64,000 nt of DNA. Source: an uncultured Oscillospiraceae bacterium (lineage in GTDB: Bacteria > Bacillota > Clostridia > Oscillospirales > Oscillospiraceae). The notes under the pieces are model-generated. The model did not search any database. It saw nothing but the letters and a program-made list of their open reading frames with translations, and had not been told where the DNA came from. A program made the translations under genes and the position numbers. The stretch spans positions 124,001 through 188,000 of the forward strand of contig CAKTEQ010000003.1 in the NCBI GenBank assembly GCA_934552825.1, written 5' to 3'. Positions within the stretch are counted from its first letter, which is position 1. Each line of letters opens with the position of its first letter. Shown piece after piece: positions 16,921-24,653 of this stretch.

Positions 16921-17835
16921 TCACGCTTTCGTTGCGATGAGGGACTCGAGATAGTGGTTGTGCTCCCGGACAAGGTTCAAAAAGCAGTTGAGGGAGGGCG
17001 ACATCTTCTTCCGGTTCCAGATGATCTGGAGGGTAAAGGTCTCCTCCAGGTCGCTGAGGGGGACGATGCTGCACCCCCGCCCGGCGTATACGCCGCTGAA
17101 GACGCTCCCGGGGAGAATTGCCACCTCGCCGCCCAGGGCGACCCGGAAGATTACCTCCTCCAGGCTGGCGGCCTGGAAATCGGTCTCCTGATAAGGGCGG
17201 ATGATATGGGTCAGGGCTGAGGGCGCCATCTCTTCGGAGATGGCCGGGGGACAGACAAGGGGCATAGTCAGCAGTTCCTTAGTGGATATGGACTCCCGCC
17301 CGGAGAAGGGGTGGTCCTCAGCGCAGACGCAGTAAAACCTGTCCTCAAGAAGTGGAATGGACAGGATATCACCGCAGTCCTTGGGCAGGGAGAAGGAAAA
17401 GGTCAGCCCGGCGTCAACGTGCTGGTTTGAGATGGCGGTGCCAATGCTCATGGGCTCGCAGGACTGCACATCTATGTTTATGTATGGATACCGCTCGCGC
17501 ATCATCCGGTATATGGGTATCATCTCGGGCGAATACAGATATGGAACGTAGAGGGATAGGGTGCCGTAGGCAATGTTGCCCATGCGCCGCACCCGGCCCT
17601 CAAGATCCCGGAAAAGGGATAACACGTGGGTGCCTCTGTCCTGAAGGAGCTGACCTGCGGGAGTAAGGGAGACAGAGCGGTTATTGCGGATGAGCAGATT
17701 AACGCCCAGATCGTCCTCCATAAGAGCGATGGTCTTGCTTACGGCGGACAGAGTTATATAGAGCTTTTCCGCGGCTTTGGTGAAGCTGCCGCACTCCGCT
17801 ACAGTGAGAAAACAAGCGAGCTGGTCTATTGTCAT
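16921..17835 (-). CDS. LysR-family transcriptional regulator of the catabolic locus
   Basis: 304 residues: N-terminal winged helix (FLTVAECGSFTKAAEKLYIT and SAVSKTIALMEDDLGVNLL) and a C-terminal periplasmic-binding-like effector domain. GGAAGGAG before the ATG. Transcribed away from the flavoenzyme gene at 18159 with a 323-base shared control region, the usual layout for a LysR activator that responds to a pathway substrate or intermediate. The effector is unknown. Confidence 0.9.
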   Translation of the reverse strand: MTIDQLACFLTVAECGSFTKAAEKLYITLSAVSKTIALMEDDLGVNLLIRNNRSVSLTPAGQLLQDRGTHVLSLFRDLEGRVRRMGNIAYGTLSLYVPYLYSPEMIPIYRMMRERYPYINIDVQSCEPMSIGTAISNQHVDAGLTFSFSLPKDCGDILSIPLLEDRFYCVCAEDHPFSGRESISTKELLTMPLVCPPAISEEMAPSALTHIIRPYQETDFQAASLEEVIFRVALGGEVAILPGSVFSGVYAGRGCSIVPLSDLEETFTLQIIWNRKKMSPSLNCFLNLVREHNHYLESLIATKA

Positions 17836-17915
17836 TATTTGCTCCTTCCGAAAATAAACACTATTGTGTCAACACGTCTGTGAACCCTCAGATTAAAACC
17901 GTAATTTCTCTCATA

Positions 17916-17944
17916 ATTATAGTAAGAACGTTAGTTCAAGTCAA
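17916..17944 (-). promoter_or_regulatory. lysR promoter
   Basis: Minus strand TTGACT, 17-base spacer, TATAAT, giving a leader of about 75 bases. A short dyad TGTGTCAACACG lies in that leader near 17865-17876 and could be an autoregulatory site. Confidence 0.7.
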
Positions 17945-17990
17945 CGTGAGTTTCGCAGCGGCGTCCCATCTATTGTTAAAATGCATATAT

Positions 17991-18010
17991 AGATATTAAA
18001 AACAATATCT
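17991..18010. promoter_or_regulatory. Inverted repeat, candidate LysR binding site
   Basis: Perfect 7-base arms AGATATT and AATATCT around AAAAAC. It contains the T-N11-A pattern of LysR sites and is centred about 88 bases before the predicted start of the catabolic operon. The remaining gap 17836-18158 holds the two promoters and no gene. Confidence 0.5.
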
Positions 18011-18053
18011 ATTTATGTTGAATTTTTAGAAATAAAGGATCACTTTTAGTTGT

Positions 18054-18082
18054 TTTACACAAGTTTAAAGAGATGTTACAAT
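18054..18082 (+). promoter_or_regulatory. Promoter of the catabolic operon
   Basis: TTTACA, 17-base spacer, TACAAT; predicted start near 18089 and a leader of about 70 bases. The leader holds a 12-base palindrome CCTGATATCAGG (18116-18127) flanked by CTGCC/GGCAG, which would form a hairpin before the GGAGG. Confidence 0.65.
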
Positions 18083-18158
18083 CAGAATTGAGCAAAAGAT
18101 CCAAAGACTGCCCCGCCTGATATCAGGGCAGAAACGGGCAGCGACAGGAGGAGAAAAT

Positions 18159-20129
18159 ATGATTGACAGAAGCTATCCCCATCTGCTGGAGCCATTGACT
18201 GTGCGGGGGGTCTATTTCCGCAACAGGATATTCCTGCCACCGTGTGCCATTGCCCACGTAAGCGAGGGGGCGCCCAACGACCTGGGTATCGCCTATATGG
18301 AGGAGAAGGCCCGCGGCGGCGCCGCGCAGGTGACCCAGGGGAATATTACCGGCCCTGGCGGATACGGGGACAACAGCGGACATCTGAACCGCTACCAGAG
18401 CAACTGGAAGACGCAGATGGCGTTCACGGAGCTGGCGTGGGCCATACGGCAGCACGGCGCTGTGGCGTCCGCGGAGCTGAGCCACGCGGGTATGCTGGCG
18501 GGCCTTGAGGAGAACTGCGGCACACCTCCCATGAGCTCTACGGGTTTCATCCGCAGCGATTTCCACACCCATGTGGGAAATCAGTCCGACGGGGTGGAGG
18601 TCGTGGAGATGACCGAGAAGATGATCGAGGACTGCGTGACCTATTTCGGGAACGTGGCGAAATTCGTGAAGGACTGCGGATTCCAGATGCTCATGCTCCA
18701 CGCGGGGCACGAGATGCTGATAAACCAGTTCCTCTCTCCCCGGTATAATAAGCGCAGGGACAAATTCGGCGGCAGCCCGGAAAACCGAATCCGCTTCCCC
18801 AAGATGGTCGTGCAGAGGATCCGGGAGGTATGCGGCGACGATTTCCCCATTGAGGTGAGGATCTCCGCCGATGACCACCACCCCGAGGGAAAGGGGATAG
18901 AGGAGAGCATATTCTTCATAAAAGAGATAGAGGACATGATAGACTTCGTCCACTGCTCATCGGGCAGCGGAGGTGAAAGCGCCTGCCTGACCCAGAGCGT
19001 GGTATTCCAGCCGGAGGGGCTCAACGTGAAGTACGCGGAAGCCATGAAGAAGGCCGGAGTGAAGCCGCTCGTGGTCGCCATGGGCGGTATAGTCAGCCCC
19101 GATGTGGCGGAGAGCATCATAGCTGAGGGCAAGGCGGACGCCGTGGCAATGGCCCGGGCGCTGATGGCAGACCCTGAGCTGCCCAATAAGCTGCGGCGCA
19201 ACGAGCCGGAGGAGATAGTCCCCTGCCTGCGCTGCAACAACTGCCTGGGTGGGGAGAAGGCATTCTACCTCTCCCGGTGTATGGTAAATCCCCAGCTGGG
19301 CCACGAGGCCCGCAACAGAGTCCAGCTGCCCGCGACGCGTAAGAGAAAGGTCTTGATAGTCGGCGGCGGACCCGGCGGCATGGAGGCTGCTATAACAGCT
19401 CACGACCGCGGCCACGAGGTCACCATCGCGGACAGGGACGCCGCTCTTGGAGGAGCGATAAAATTCGCGGATAAGGACACCATAAAGATCCCCCTCAGGC
19501 GCTATAAGGACTACATGATAAGGCAGGTAACAAAGCGCGGTATAGACGTGCGGCTCAACACCTTGGCGGGGAAAGAGCTTATCGACAATGTGCGGCCTGA
19601 CACCATTATCGTTGCGGCTGGGGCCGAGCCCATCGTGCCGAGGATACCGGGCATAGACCTGCCCAACGTAATGTACGCCACAAAGGTGTATGACGAGCCT
19701 GGGAAGGTCGGCAGGAAGGTCGCTGTTATCGGCGGAGGCCTTGTGGGCTGCGAGGTAGGCACCCACCTGGCGAAGCTGGGGCATGAGGTGGAGATCATCG
19801 AGATGACCGGCTCTGTCGCTCCCGAGGACAATATGATACATAAGCAGGGCATGGAGATACTCTGGGAGACTCTGCCCATAAGCGCGAGAGTGAACAGCAC
19901 GGTGGTCGGCATAACGGAAGACGGCGTTTTGTGCGATACCCCGGAGGGGCAGGTGCTCGTGAAGGCGGATACCGTTATCTACTGCGTGGGACTTCGTCCC
20001 CGGAGAGAGGTATACGACGAGATGCGCAAGCTCTGCTACGACGTCGTCTCCATCGGCGACTGCGTCCAGAGCGGAAGAATTGTGGACGCCGTCCACGCGG
20101 GCTGGAACGCGGCCATAGATCTTGCATAA
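18159..20129 (+). CDS. OYE-family flavin oxidoreductase with Fe-S and NAD(P) domains (BaiCD / 2,4-dienoyl-CoA reductase type), copy 1
   Basis: 656 residues. The N-terminal TIM barrel (about 1-350) binds FMN and carries HAGHEML, INQFLSP and DKFGGSPENR, the classic barrel signatures. A 4Fe-4S site follows with Cys356, Cys359, Cys362 and Cys374 in CLRCNNC and SRCMVNP, then FAD/NAD(P) Rossmann regions with VLIVGGGPGGMEAA and VAVIGGGLVGCE. Such enzymes reduce an alkene conjugated to a carbonyl (bile acids, enoates, flavones). Substrate cannot be read from sequence. First gene of the LysR-linked operon; GGAGGAG before the ATG. Confidence 0.9.
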   Translation: MIDRSYPHLLEPLTVRGVYFRNRIFLPPCAIAHVSEGAPNDLGIAYMEEKARGGAAQVTQGNITGPGGYGDNSGHLNRYQSNWKTQMAFTELAWAIRQHGAVASAELSHAGMLAGLEENCGTPPMSSTGFIRSDFHTHVGNQSDGVEVVEMTEKMIEDCVTYFGNVAKFVKDCGFQMLMLHAGHEMLINQFLSPRYNKRRDKFGGSPENRIRFPKMVVQRIREVCGDDFPIEVRISADDHHPEGKGIEESIFFIKEIEDMIDFVHCSSGSGGESACLTQSVVFQPEGLNVKYAEAMKKAGVKPLVVAMGGIVSPDVAESIIAEGKADAVAMARALMADPELPNKLRRNEPEEIVPCLRCNNCLGGEKAFYLSRCMVNPQLGHEARNRVQLPATRKRKVLIVGGGPGGMEAAITAHDRGHEVTIADRDAALGGAIKFADKDTIKIPLRRYKDYMIRQVTKRGIDVRLNTLAGKELIDNVRPDTIIVAAGAEPIVPRIPGIDLPNVMYATKVYDEPGKVGRKVAVIGGGLVGCEVGTHLAKLGHEVEIIEMTGSVAPEDNMIHKQGMEILWETLPISARVNSTVVGITEDGVLCDTPEGQVLVKADTVIYCVGLRPRREVYDEMRKLCYDVVSIGDCVQSGRIVDAVHAGWNAAIDLA

Positions 20130-20177
20130 GAAAAGAATATGCAGCGTGTTATTAAATACTAAGAGGAGGAAAATCTG

Positions 20178-20984
20178 ATGAGCACACTTGAAGAACGTTT
20201 GGAGAGACTTGAGAAGGAACTGGCGGAGACAAAGCATCAGCTCGCCCGTGAGCAGGCGGTCACACAGATCCAGAATGTTATGGCGCGCTATACGCTGTTC
20301 CACTCCGGCGGCCGGCAGAAGGAATGCCTGGACCTGTTTGCGATGCGCACCCCGGATGTGGGTGTTGAGATCGCCATGTGGGGCCAGTATTGGGGCCCTG
20401 ACGGAGTGTACAGAAACTACGTAACAGGCATCGGCGAGCACGAGGAGAACGTGAGCCGCCGGGGATGGTACTGCGAGCACCCTGTCAACACACCTCTCAT
20501 CGAGGTGGCGGGGGACGGCAAGACCGCAAAATGCTTCTGGAGCACATTCGGACCCGAGACGGCGAAGAAGGATCCCACAGATCCAAACTGTGAGTTCGAC
20601 CCCCTTTGGATGTACGGAAAATTCCAGGCCGACTTCATCCTTGAAAACGGCCAGTGGAAGATCTGGCACTTCCAGGTGATGCCAGACATCATGTGCCCCA
20701 CATGCGAGCCCTTCACAAAGCAGAAGCCCCACGACGATTTCGTGCCCGGGGATATGCCCAAGGTGGACGCTCCCACGACCTTCTGCGAGGAGTACGACGT
20801 CAATAAGGAGCGCAAGTTCTGGCCCCAGCCTCCCACGCCCTATGAGACGTTCGAGGATAGCAAGAAATACTGCATGACGAAGCCCACGGCGGAGGACCGC
20901 ATCGACTACAAGTTCGAGTACAACCAGTTCACTCTCCAGGAATATCTGGAGGACCTGGAAAAGAGAGATCCCTGGAAGGAATAA
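20178..20984 (+). CDS. SnoaL-like (NTF2-fold) protein with N-terminal coiled coil
   Basis: 268 residues. A charged heptad-like helix (about 3-25) precedes an NTF2-like alpha+beta barrel, seen in the pattern of ARYTLFHSGGR and the strand FQADFILENGQWKIWHF. Family members include small-molecule cyclases, isomerases and dehydratases such as BaiE. The long tail (from about 175) is rich in Pro, Cys and acidic residues. AGAGGAGG before the ATG. Its place between a flavoenzyme and an importer points to a catalytic step on the imported ring compound; the reaction is unknown. Confidence 0.65.
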   Translation: MSTLEERLERLEKELAETKHQLAREQAVTQIQNVMARYTLFHSGGRQKECLDLFAMRTPDVGVEIAMWGQYWGPDGVYRNYVTGIGEHEENVSRRGWYCEHPVNTPLIEVAGDGKTAKCFWSTFGPETAKKDPTDPNCEFDPLWMYGKFQADFILENGQWKIWHFQVMPDIMCPTCEPFTKQKPHDDFVPGDMPKVDAPTTFCEEYDVNKERKFWPQPPTPYETFEDSKKYCMTKPTAEDRIDYKFEYNQFTLQEYLEDLEKRDPWKE

Positions 20985-21055
20985 TCAGCGGCGCAGACCG
21001 ATTCTGCTGAGATCCCTATACAAACCGATCTTATACTTAAAGGAAGGTGGAACCG

Positions 21056-22621
21056 ATGAAGAAGACAAGAAAGGCACTGGCTTTAATTCTCGCGGCAATA
21101 ATGATCCTGGCACTCCTGACAGCCTGCAAGAGCGGCGAAAAGGAGGAGGCAAAAGACCCCACCGCCAACACAACAACAGGCACAGCCGAAAAGGTACTCA
21201 CCGTCGGCACGACATATTCCCAGCTGTACTTCTACTCCAGCGGCAGCGGAGAGAGCGACAACTACTGCCGCCGTCTCCTCTATGACCAGCTCTTCTATGT
21301 GGACGACTACACAGGCGAGATCTCCAGCGACGTACTGGCGAGCTACGAGTGGGAAACAGACACAGTACTCAAGCTCGTGCTGAAAGACAACGTTACTTTC
21401 TCTGACGGCAGTAAGATGACCGGCGAAGATATCCTTGCGACTGTCAAGAGCTATGTTGACAACGGCAACTCGGAGATCGAGTTCTATAAGCGCATCGACT
21501 TCGACAAGAGCGCTGTGGACGCCGACGGGCTGACGACGCGCATCGTTTATTCCGAGGTCTATGGCGCGGCGATAAGCACTCTGATGATTCCCGTGCTCCC
21601 CGCCGCTGCGATCGAGCAGCATTCTGACGGGGACGACTACTGGTGGACCAGCGCTATCGGCTCCGGTCCATATGAGCTGAGCAAGGTCGAGCTGGGCTCC
21701 TATGTGGAGTACACACGCCGGGACGACTACTGGAACAAGGACGCGTCCTATGAGGCGGATAAGATCGTTGTAAAGTACTATACGGACACAACGGCGGAGT
21801 ACGCTGATCTCCTCAGCGGCGAGCTGGATGCCATGGTGCAGCTTTCCACAACTCAGGTGGATCAGCTCAACGGCGAGAAGGACATCAAGGTCGTGACCCA
21901 GAGCGCCAACGACGTGGCATTCATCTGCTTCAACGAGGCGACGGTGGCTCCGGAGGTGCGCGAGGCTATTGCCTACGCTGTGGATTGGGAGCAGGTCGCC
22001 ATCGCGGGCTACGGCTCTCTCCAGGTCCCTGCCACAAGCCACTACGCCACTACCTTTGACGCCTATACGGATCACGGCACTGTTTACGAATACGATGTGG
22101 ATAAGGCAAAGGAGATACTCGCCTCCGCGGGGATTTCGAACCTGACGCTGTCCATCCCCTGCTTCAGCGGCGCGGCGTCTGACATCGCCATAGCGGAAAC
22201 GCTCCAGTTCTACCTGGAGCAGGTGGGTATCAAGCTGACAGTGGATCAGATGGATATCCCGACCCTCATCCCCACTCTTATCAGCGGCGGTGGAGACCTG
22301 TGCATTCAGAGCACCATCGCAAACGGCAACGCCGCAAAGGAAGTGAACACAGCCATCAGCCCGATGCTCTCCGACGGCTTCGCCATTATGGCGATTGCTG
22401 ATGATACATGGAATAGCCTGGTGCGCGGCGGCATCGCCACAACGGACGCGAAAAAGCGCGTGGAGATCTATAAGGAAGCGGACCAGTGGCTCTATGACAA
22501 CTACCACGGTGTGCCTATCTGCGAGCGCGAGGAGGCTTTTGCATACAACAGCGCAAAGCTTGCGGATATGTCCCTGGCGAATACTCAGCGCGGGAATCTG
22601 GCCTGCGTCAAGTTCAATTAA
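21056..22621 (+). CDS. ABC importer substrate-binding lipoprotein, family 5 (oligopeptide/nickel type)
   Basis: 521 residues. I start at the ATG at 21056 because AAGGAAGGTGG lies just before it; the upstream GTG is inside that ribosome site. Signal peptide with lipobox LLTAC, then the SBP_bac_5 fold (TFSDGSKMTGEDILATVKSY and IGSGPYELSK regions). Captures the substrate outside the membrane. Family members bind peptides, opines, heme, nickel or small organic compounds; here the context suggests the growth substrate of the cluster. Confidence 0.9.
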   Translation: MKKTRKALALILAAIMILALLTACKSGEKEEAKDPTANTTTGTAEKVLTVGTTYSQLYFYSSGSGESDNYCRRLLYDQLFYVDDYTGEISSDVLASYEWETDTVLKLVLKDNVTFSDGSKMTGEDILATVKSYVDNGNSEIEFYKRIDFDKSAVDADGLTTRIVYSEVYGAAISTLMIPVLPAAAIEQHSDGDDYWWTSAIGSGPYELSKVELGSYVEYTRRDDYWNKDASYEADKIVVKYYTDTTAEYADLLSGELDAMVQLSTTQVDQLNGEKDIKVVTQSANDVAFICFNEATVAPEVREAIAYAVDWEQVAIAGYGSLQVPATSHYATTFDAYTDHGTVYEYDVDKAKEILASAGISNLTLSIPCFSGAASDIAIAETLQFYLEQVGIKLTVDQMDIPTLIPTLISGGGDLCIQSTIANGNAAKEVNTAISPMLSDGFAIMAIADDTWNSLVRGGIATTDAKKRVEIYKEADQWLYDNYHGVPICEREEAFAYNSAKLADMSLANTQRGNLACVKFN

Positions 22622-22671
22622 CAGTTCTTTTGAGGGAGTCTCTCATCCGAATAAAAGCGTAGTCACAAAGC

Positions 22672-22700
22672 GGGCAGCGCGCGCCATGCGCGCGCTGCCC
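22672..22700 (+). repeat. 13-base perfect hairpin between binding-protein and permease genes
   Basis: GGGCAGCGCGCGC and its exact complement separated by CAT. No T run follows, so it is more likely to protect the upstream mRNA or damp read-through than to terminate fully, giving more binding protein than permease. Confidence 0.7.
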
Positions 22701-22732
22701 GAAAGTATATGCCCACTGCGGAGGAGAGCCAA

Positions 22733-23746
22733 ATGCTTAGGAAAGTCGAGGTACGCCCTATGGTACGCTATACAATAAAGCGGCTTCTGATCATCATCCC
22801 GACTCTGCTGGGGGTTCTTCTTATAATATTCACCATAAACTATTTCACACCCGGCGACCCCGCCATGGCGGCTCTGGGGACCAATTATACGGAAGAGGCT
22901 TACAAGCAGAAGGTCGAGGACATGGGTCTTGATGAGCCTTTCGTTGTACGGTATTTTGTCTATCTGAAAAATATCGTCACCAAATTTGATTTAGGAACTT
23001 CATATTCCACGCTGCGACCTGTGACAAAGCTCATAGGCGAAAAAATCGTACCGACCCTGAAGGTCGGGCTATTGAGCTGTGTTGTAACGGTGATCGTGGG
23101 TATTATTGTAGGGATAGTCTCCGCTGTGAAGCAGTACTCGGTGATAGACTACGTATCCACGTCACTGTCAGTATTCTTCGCGGCGATGCCGGGCTTCTGG
23201 CTGGCGCTTATGTGCATGATGCTGTTCTGCATCAAGCTCAGGTGGCTGCCCGCCACGGGCCTTGCCACGTGGAAGCATTACATACTGCCGGTCCTGTGCC
23301 TGGGACTGTCCCCCATAGCCATTATAATACGCATGACGCGCTCTAGCATGCTCGACGTTATACACCAGGATTATATCCGCACAGCCCGCGCCAAGGGTGT
23401 GGGAGAGAGAAAGGTGATCTACAAGCACGCCCTGCGCAACGCTCTCATCCCGGTCATCACCGTTATCGGCATGCAGATGAGCATGGTCATAAGCGGCTCG
23501 GTGGTCATAGAGAGCATTTTCGGCATTCCCGGTATCGGTATGCTGATGCTGGACGCCATAGGCAGCCGGGACTATCCCCTGATACAGGGTACGGTCCTTG
23601 TTCTGTCATTCCTGATATGCATAATCAATCTGCTGGTAGACCTTGCCTACGCCGCAGCGGATCCACGTATCAAGGCCCAGTATACAACAGGTAGGCGCAG
23701 TTCAAAGAAGAGCAAAGAGACGAAGCCGGCGCAGGAGGTGGCATGA
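22733..23746 (+). CDS. ABC importer permease, DppB/OppB type
   Basis: About 337 residues, six membrane segments, with the coupling motif seen near DYIRTARAKGVGERKVIYKH. The start at 22733 (MLRKVEV) is chosen because GGAGGAG stands seven bases before it; the earlier ATG at 22709 precedes that ribosome site. N-terminal RLLIIIPTLLGVLLIIF is the normal first helix. Its stop overlaps the next permease. Confidence 0.91.
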   Translation: MLRKVEVRPMVRYTIKRLLIIIPTLLGVLLIIFTINYFTPGDPAMAALGTNYTEEAYKQKVEDMGLDEPFVVRYFVYLKNIVTKFDLGTSYSTLRPVTKLIGEKIVPTLKVGLLSCVVTVIVGIIVGIVSAVKQYSVIDYVSTSLSVFFAAMPGFWLALMCMMLFCIKLRWLPATGLATWKHYILPVLCLGLSPIAIIIRMTRSSMLDVIHQDYIRTARAKGVGERKVIYKHALRNALIPVITVIGMQMSMVISGSVVIESIFGIPGIGMLMLDAIGSRDYPLIQGTVLVLSFLICIINLLVDLAYAAADPRIKAQYTTGRRSSKKSKETKPAQEVA

Positions 23747-24645
23747 TGGGAAAAATGTTAAAGAGACCCGCGCCGGCGATGCTCGAAGAGGATGCCCTCA
23801 CAAAGCAGAGCCAGTCTAAAGAAATATGGCGGCGCTTCCGCCAGAACAAGCTCGCTATGGTGGGACTTGTCATCGTGCTTATGATGGTGCTCGTGGCGCT
23901 CCTCGCAAATGTCATAGCGCCCTATGACCCCAACGTGATGGACGGCGCGAGCCGTTTGGAGAAGCCCAGCGCCCTGCACCTTCTGGGCACGGACAATTAC
24001 GGGAGGGACCTGCTCAGCCGTATTATCTACGGTACCCGGGTTTCGCTGCTCATCTCCATCGCGGGGCTGCTCATAGCCCTTGTGGTGGGCGGCCTGCTGG
24101 GTGCGCTGGCGGGCTACTTCGGCGGCCTGTGCGACAGTATCATCATGCGGGCGATGGATATCCTCATGGCGATACCGGGCATGCTCCTGGCTGTGTGCAT
24201 CTCGGCCCTGCTTGGAACGGGCGTGGTGAACACCGCCATCGCCATATCCCTGGGCGGCATCGCCCCCTCCGCGAGACTGCTCCGGGCGAGCGTGCTTACG
24301 GTGCGGGATCAGGAGTTCGTGGAGGCGGCCCGTGCCACAGGCTCCGGTCATCTGAGGACTATCATCAGGCAGATAATGCCCAATACGCTGTCCCCCATAA
24401 TCGTGGACAGCACTCTGCGCATCGGCATGAATATCCTTCAGATATCCATGCTGAGCTTCATCGGTCTGGGTGTCCAGTCGCCCACGTCGGAGTGGGGCTC
24501 CATAATGAACGCCGGCAGGGATTACATTACGTCGTTTTATCCGATGCTTACTTTCCCGGGGATAGCGATACTGCTGTCCATGTTCGGGTTCAACGTGATG
24601 GGTGACGGGCTGCGTGACGCCCTTGACCCGAAACTGAAGGATTGA
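23743..24645 (+). CDS. ABC importer permease, DppC/OppC type
   Basis: 300 residues with N-terminal OppC_N region (WRRFRQNKLAMVGLVIV) and a binding-protein-dependent transport domain (EFVEAARATGSGHLRTI). Two adjacent ATGs (23743, 23746) follow GCAGGAGGTGGC; the second has the better spacing. Overlaps the previous gene by four bases, so coupled translation is expected. Confidence 0.91.
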   Translation: MMGKMLKRPAPAMLEEDALTKQSQSKEIWRRFRQNKLAMVGLVIVLMMVLVALLANVIAPYDPNVMDGASRLEKPSALHLLGTDNYGRDLLSRIIYGTRVSLLISIAGLLIALVVGGLLGALAGYFGGLCDSIIMRAMDILMAIPGMLLAVCISALLGTGVVNTAIAISLGGIAPSARLLRASVLTVRDQEFVEAARATGSGHLRTIIRQIMPNTLSPIIVDSTLRIGMNILQISMLSFIGLGVQSPTSEWGSIMNAGRDYITSFYPMLTFPGIAILLSMFGFNVMGDGLRDALDPKLKD

Positions 24646-24653
24646 GGTGCGCC

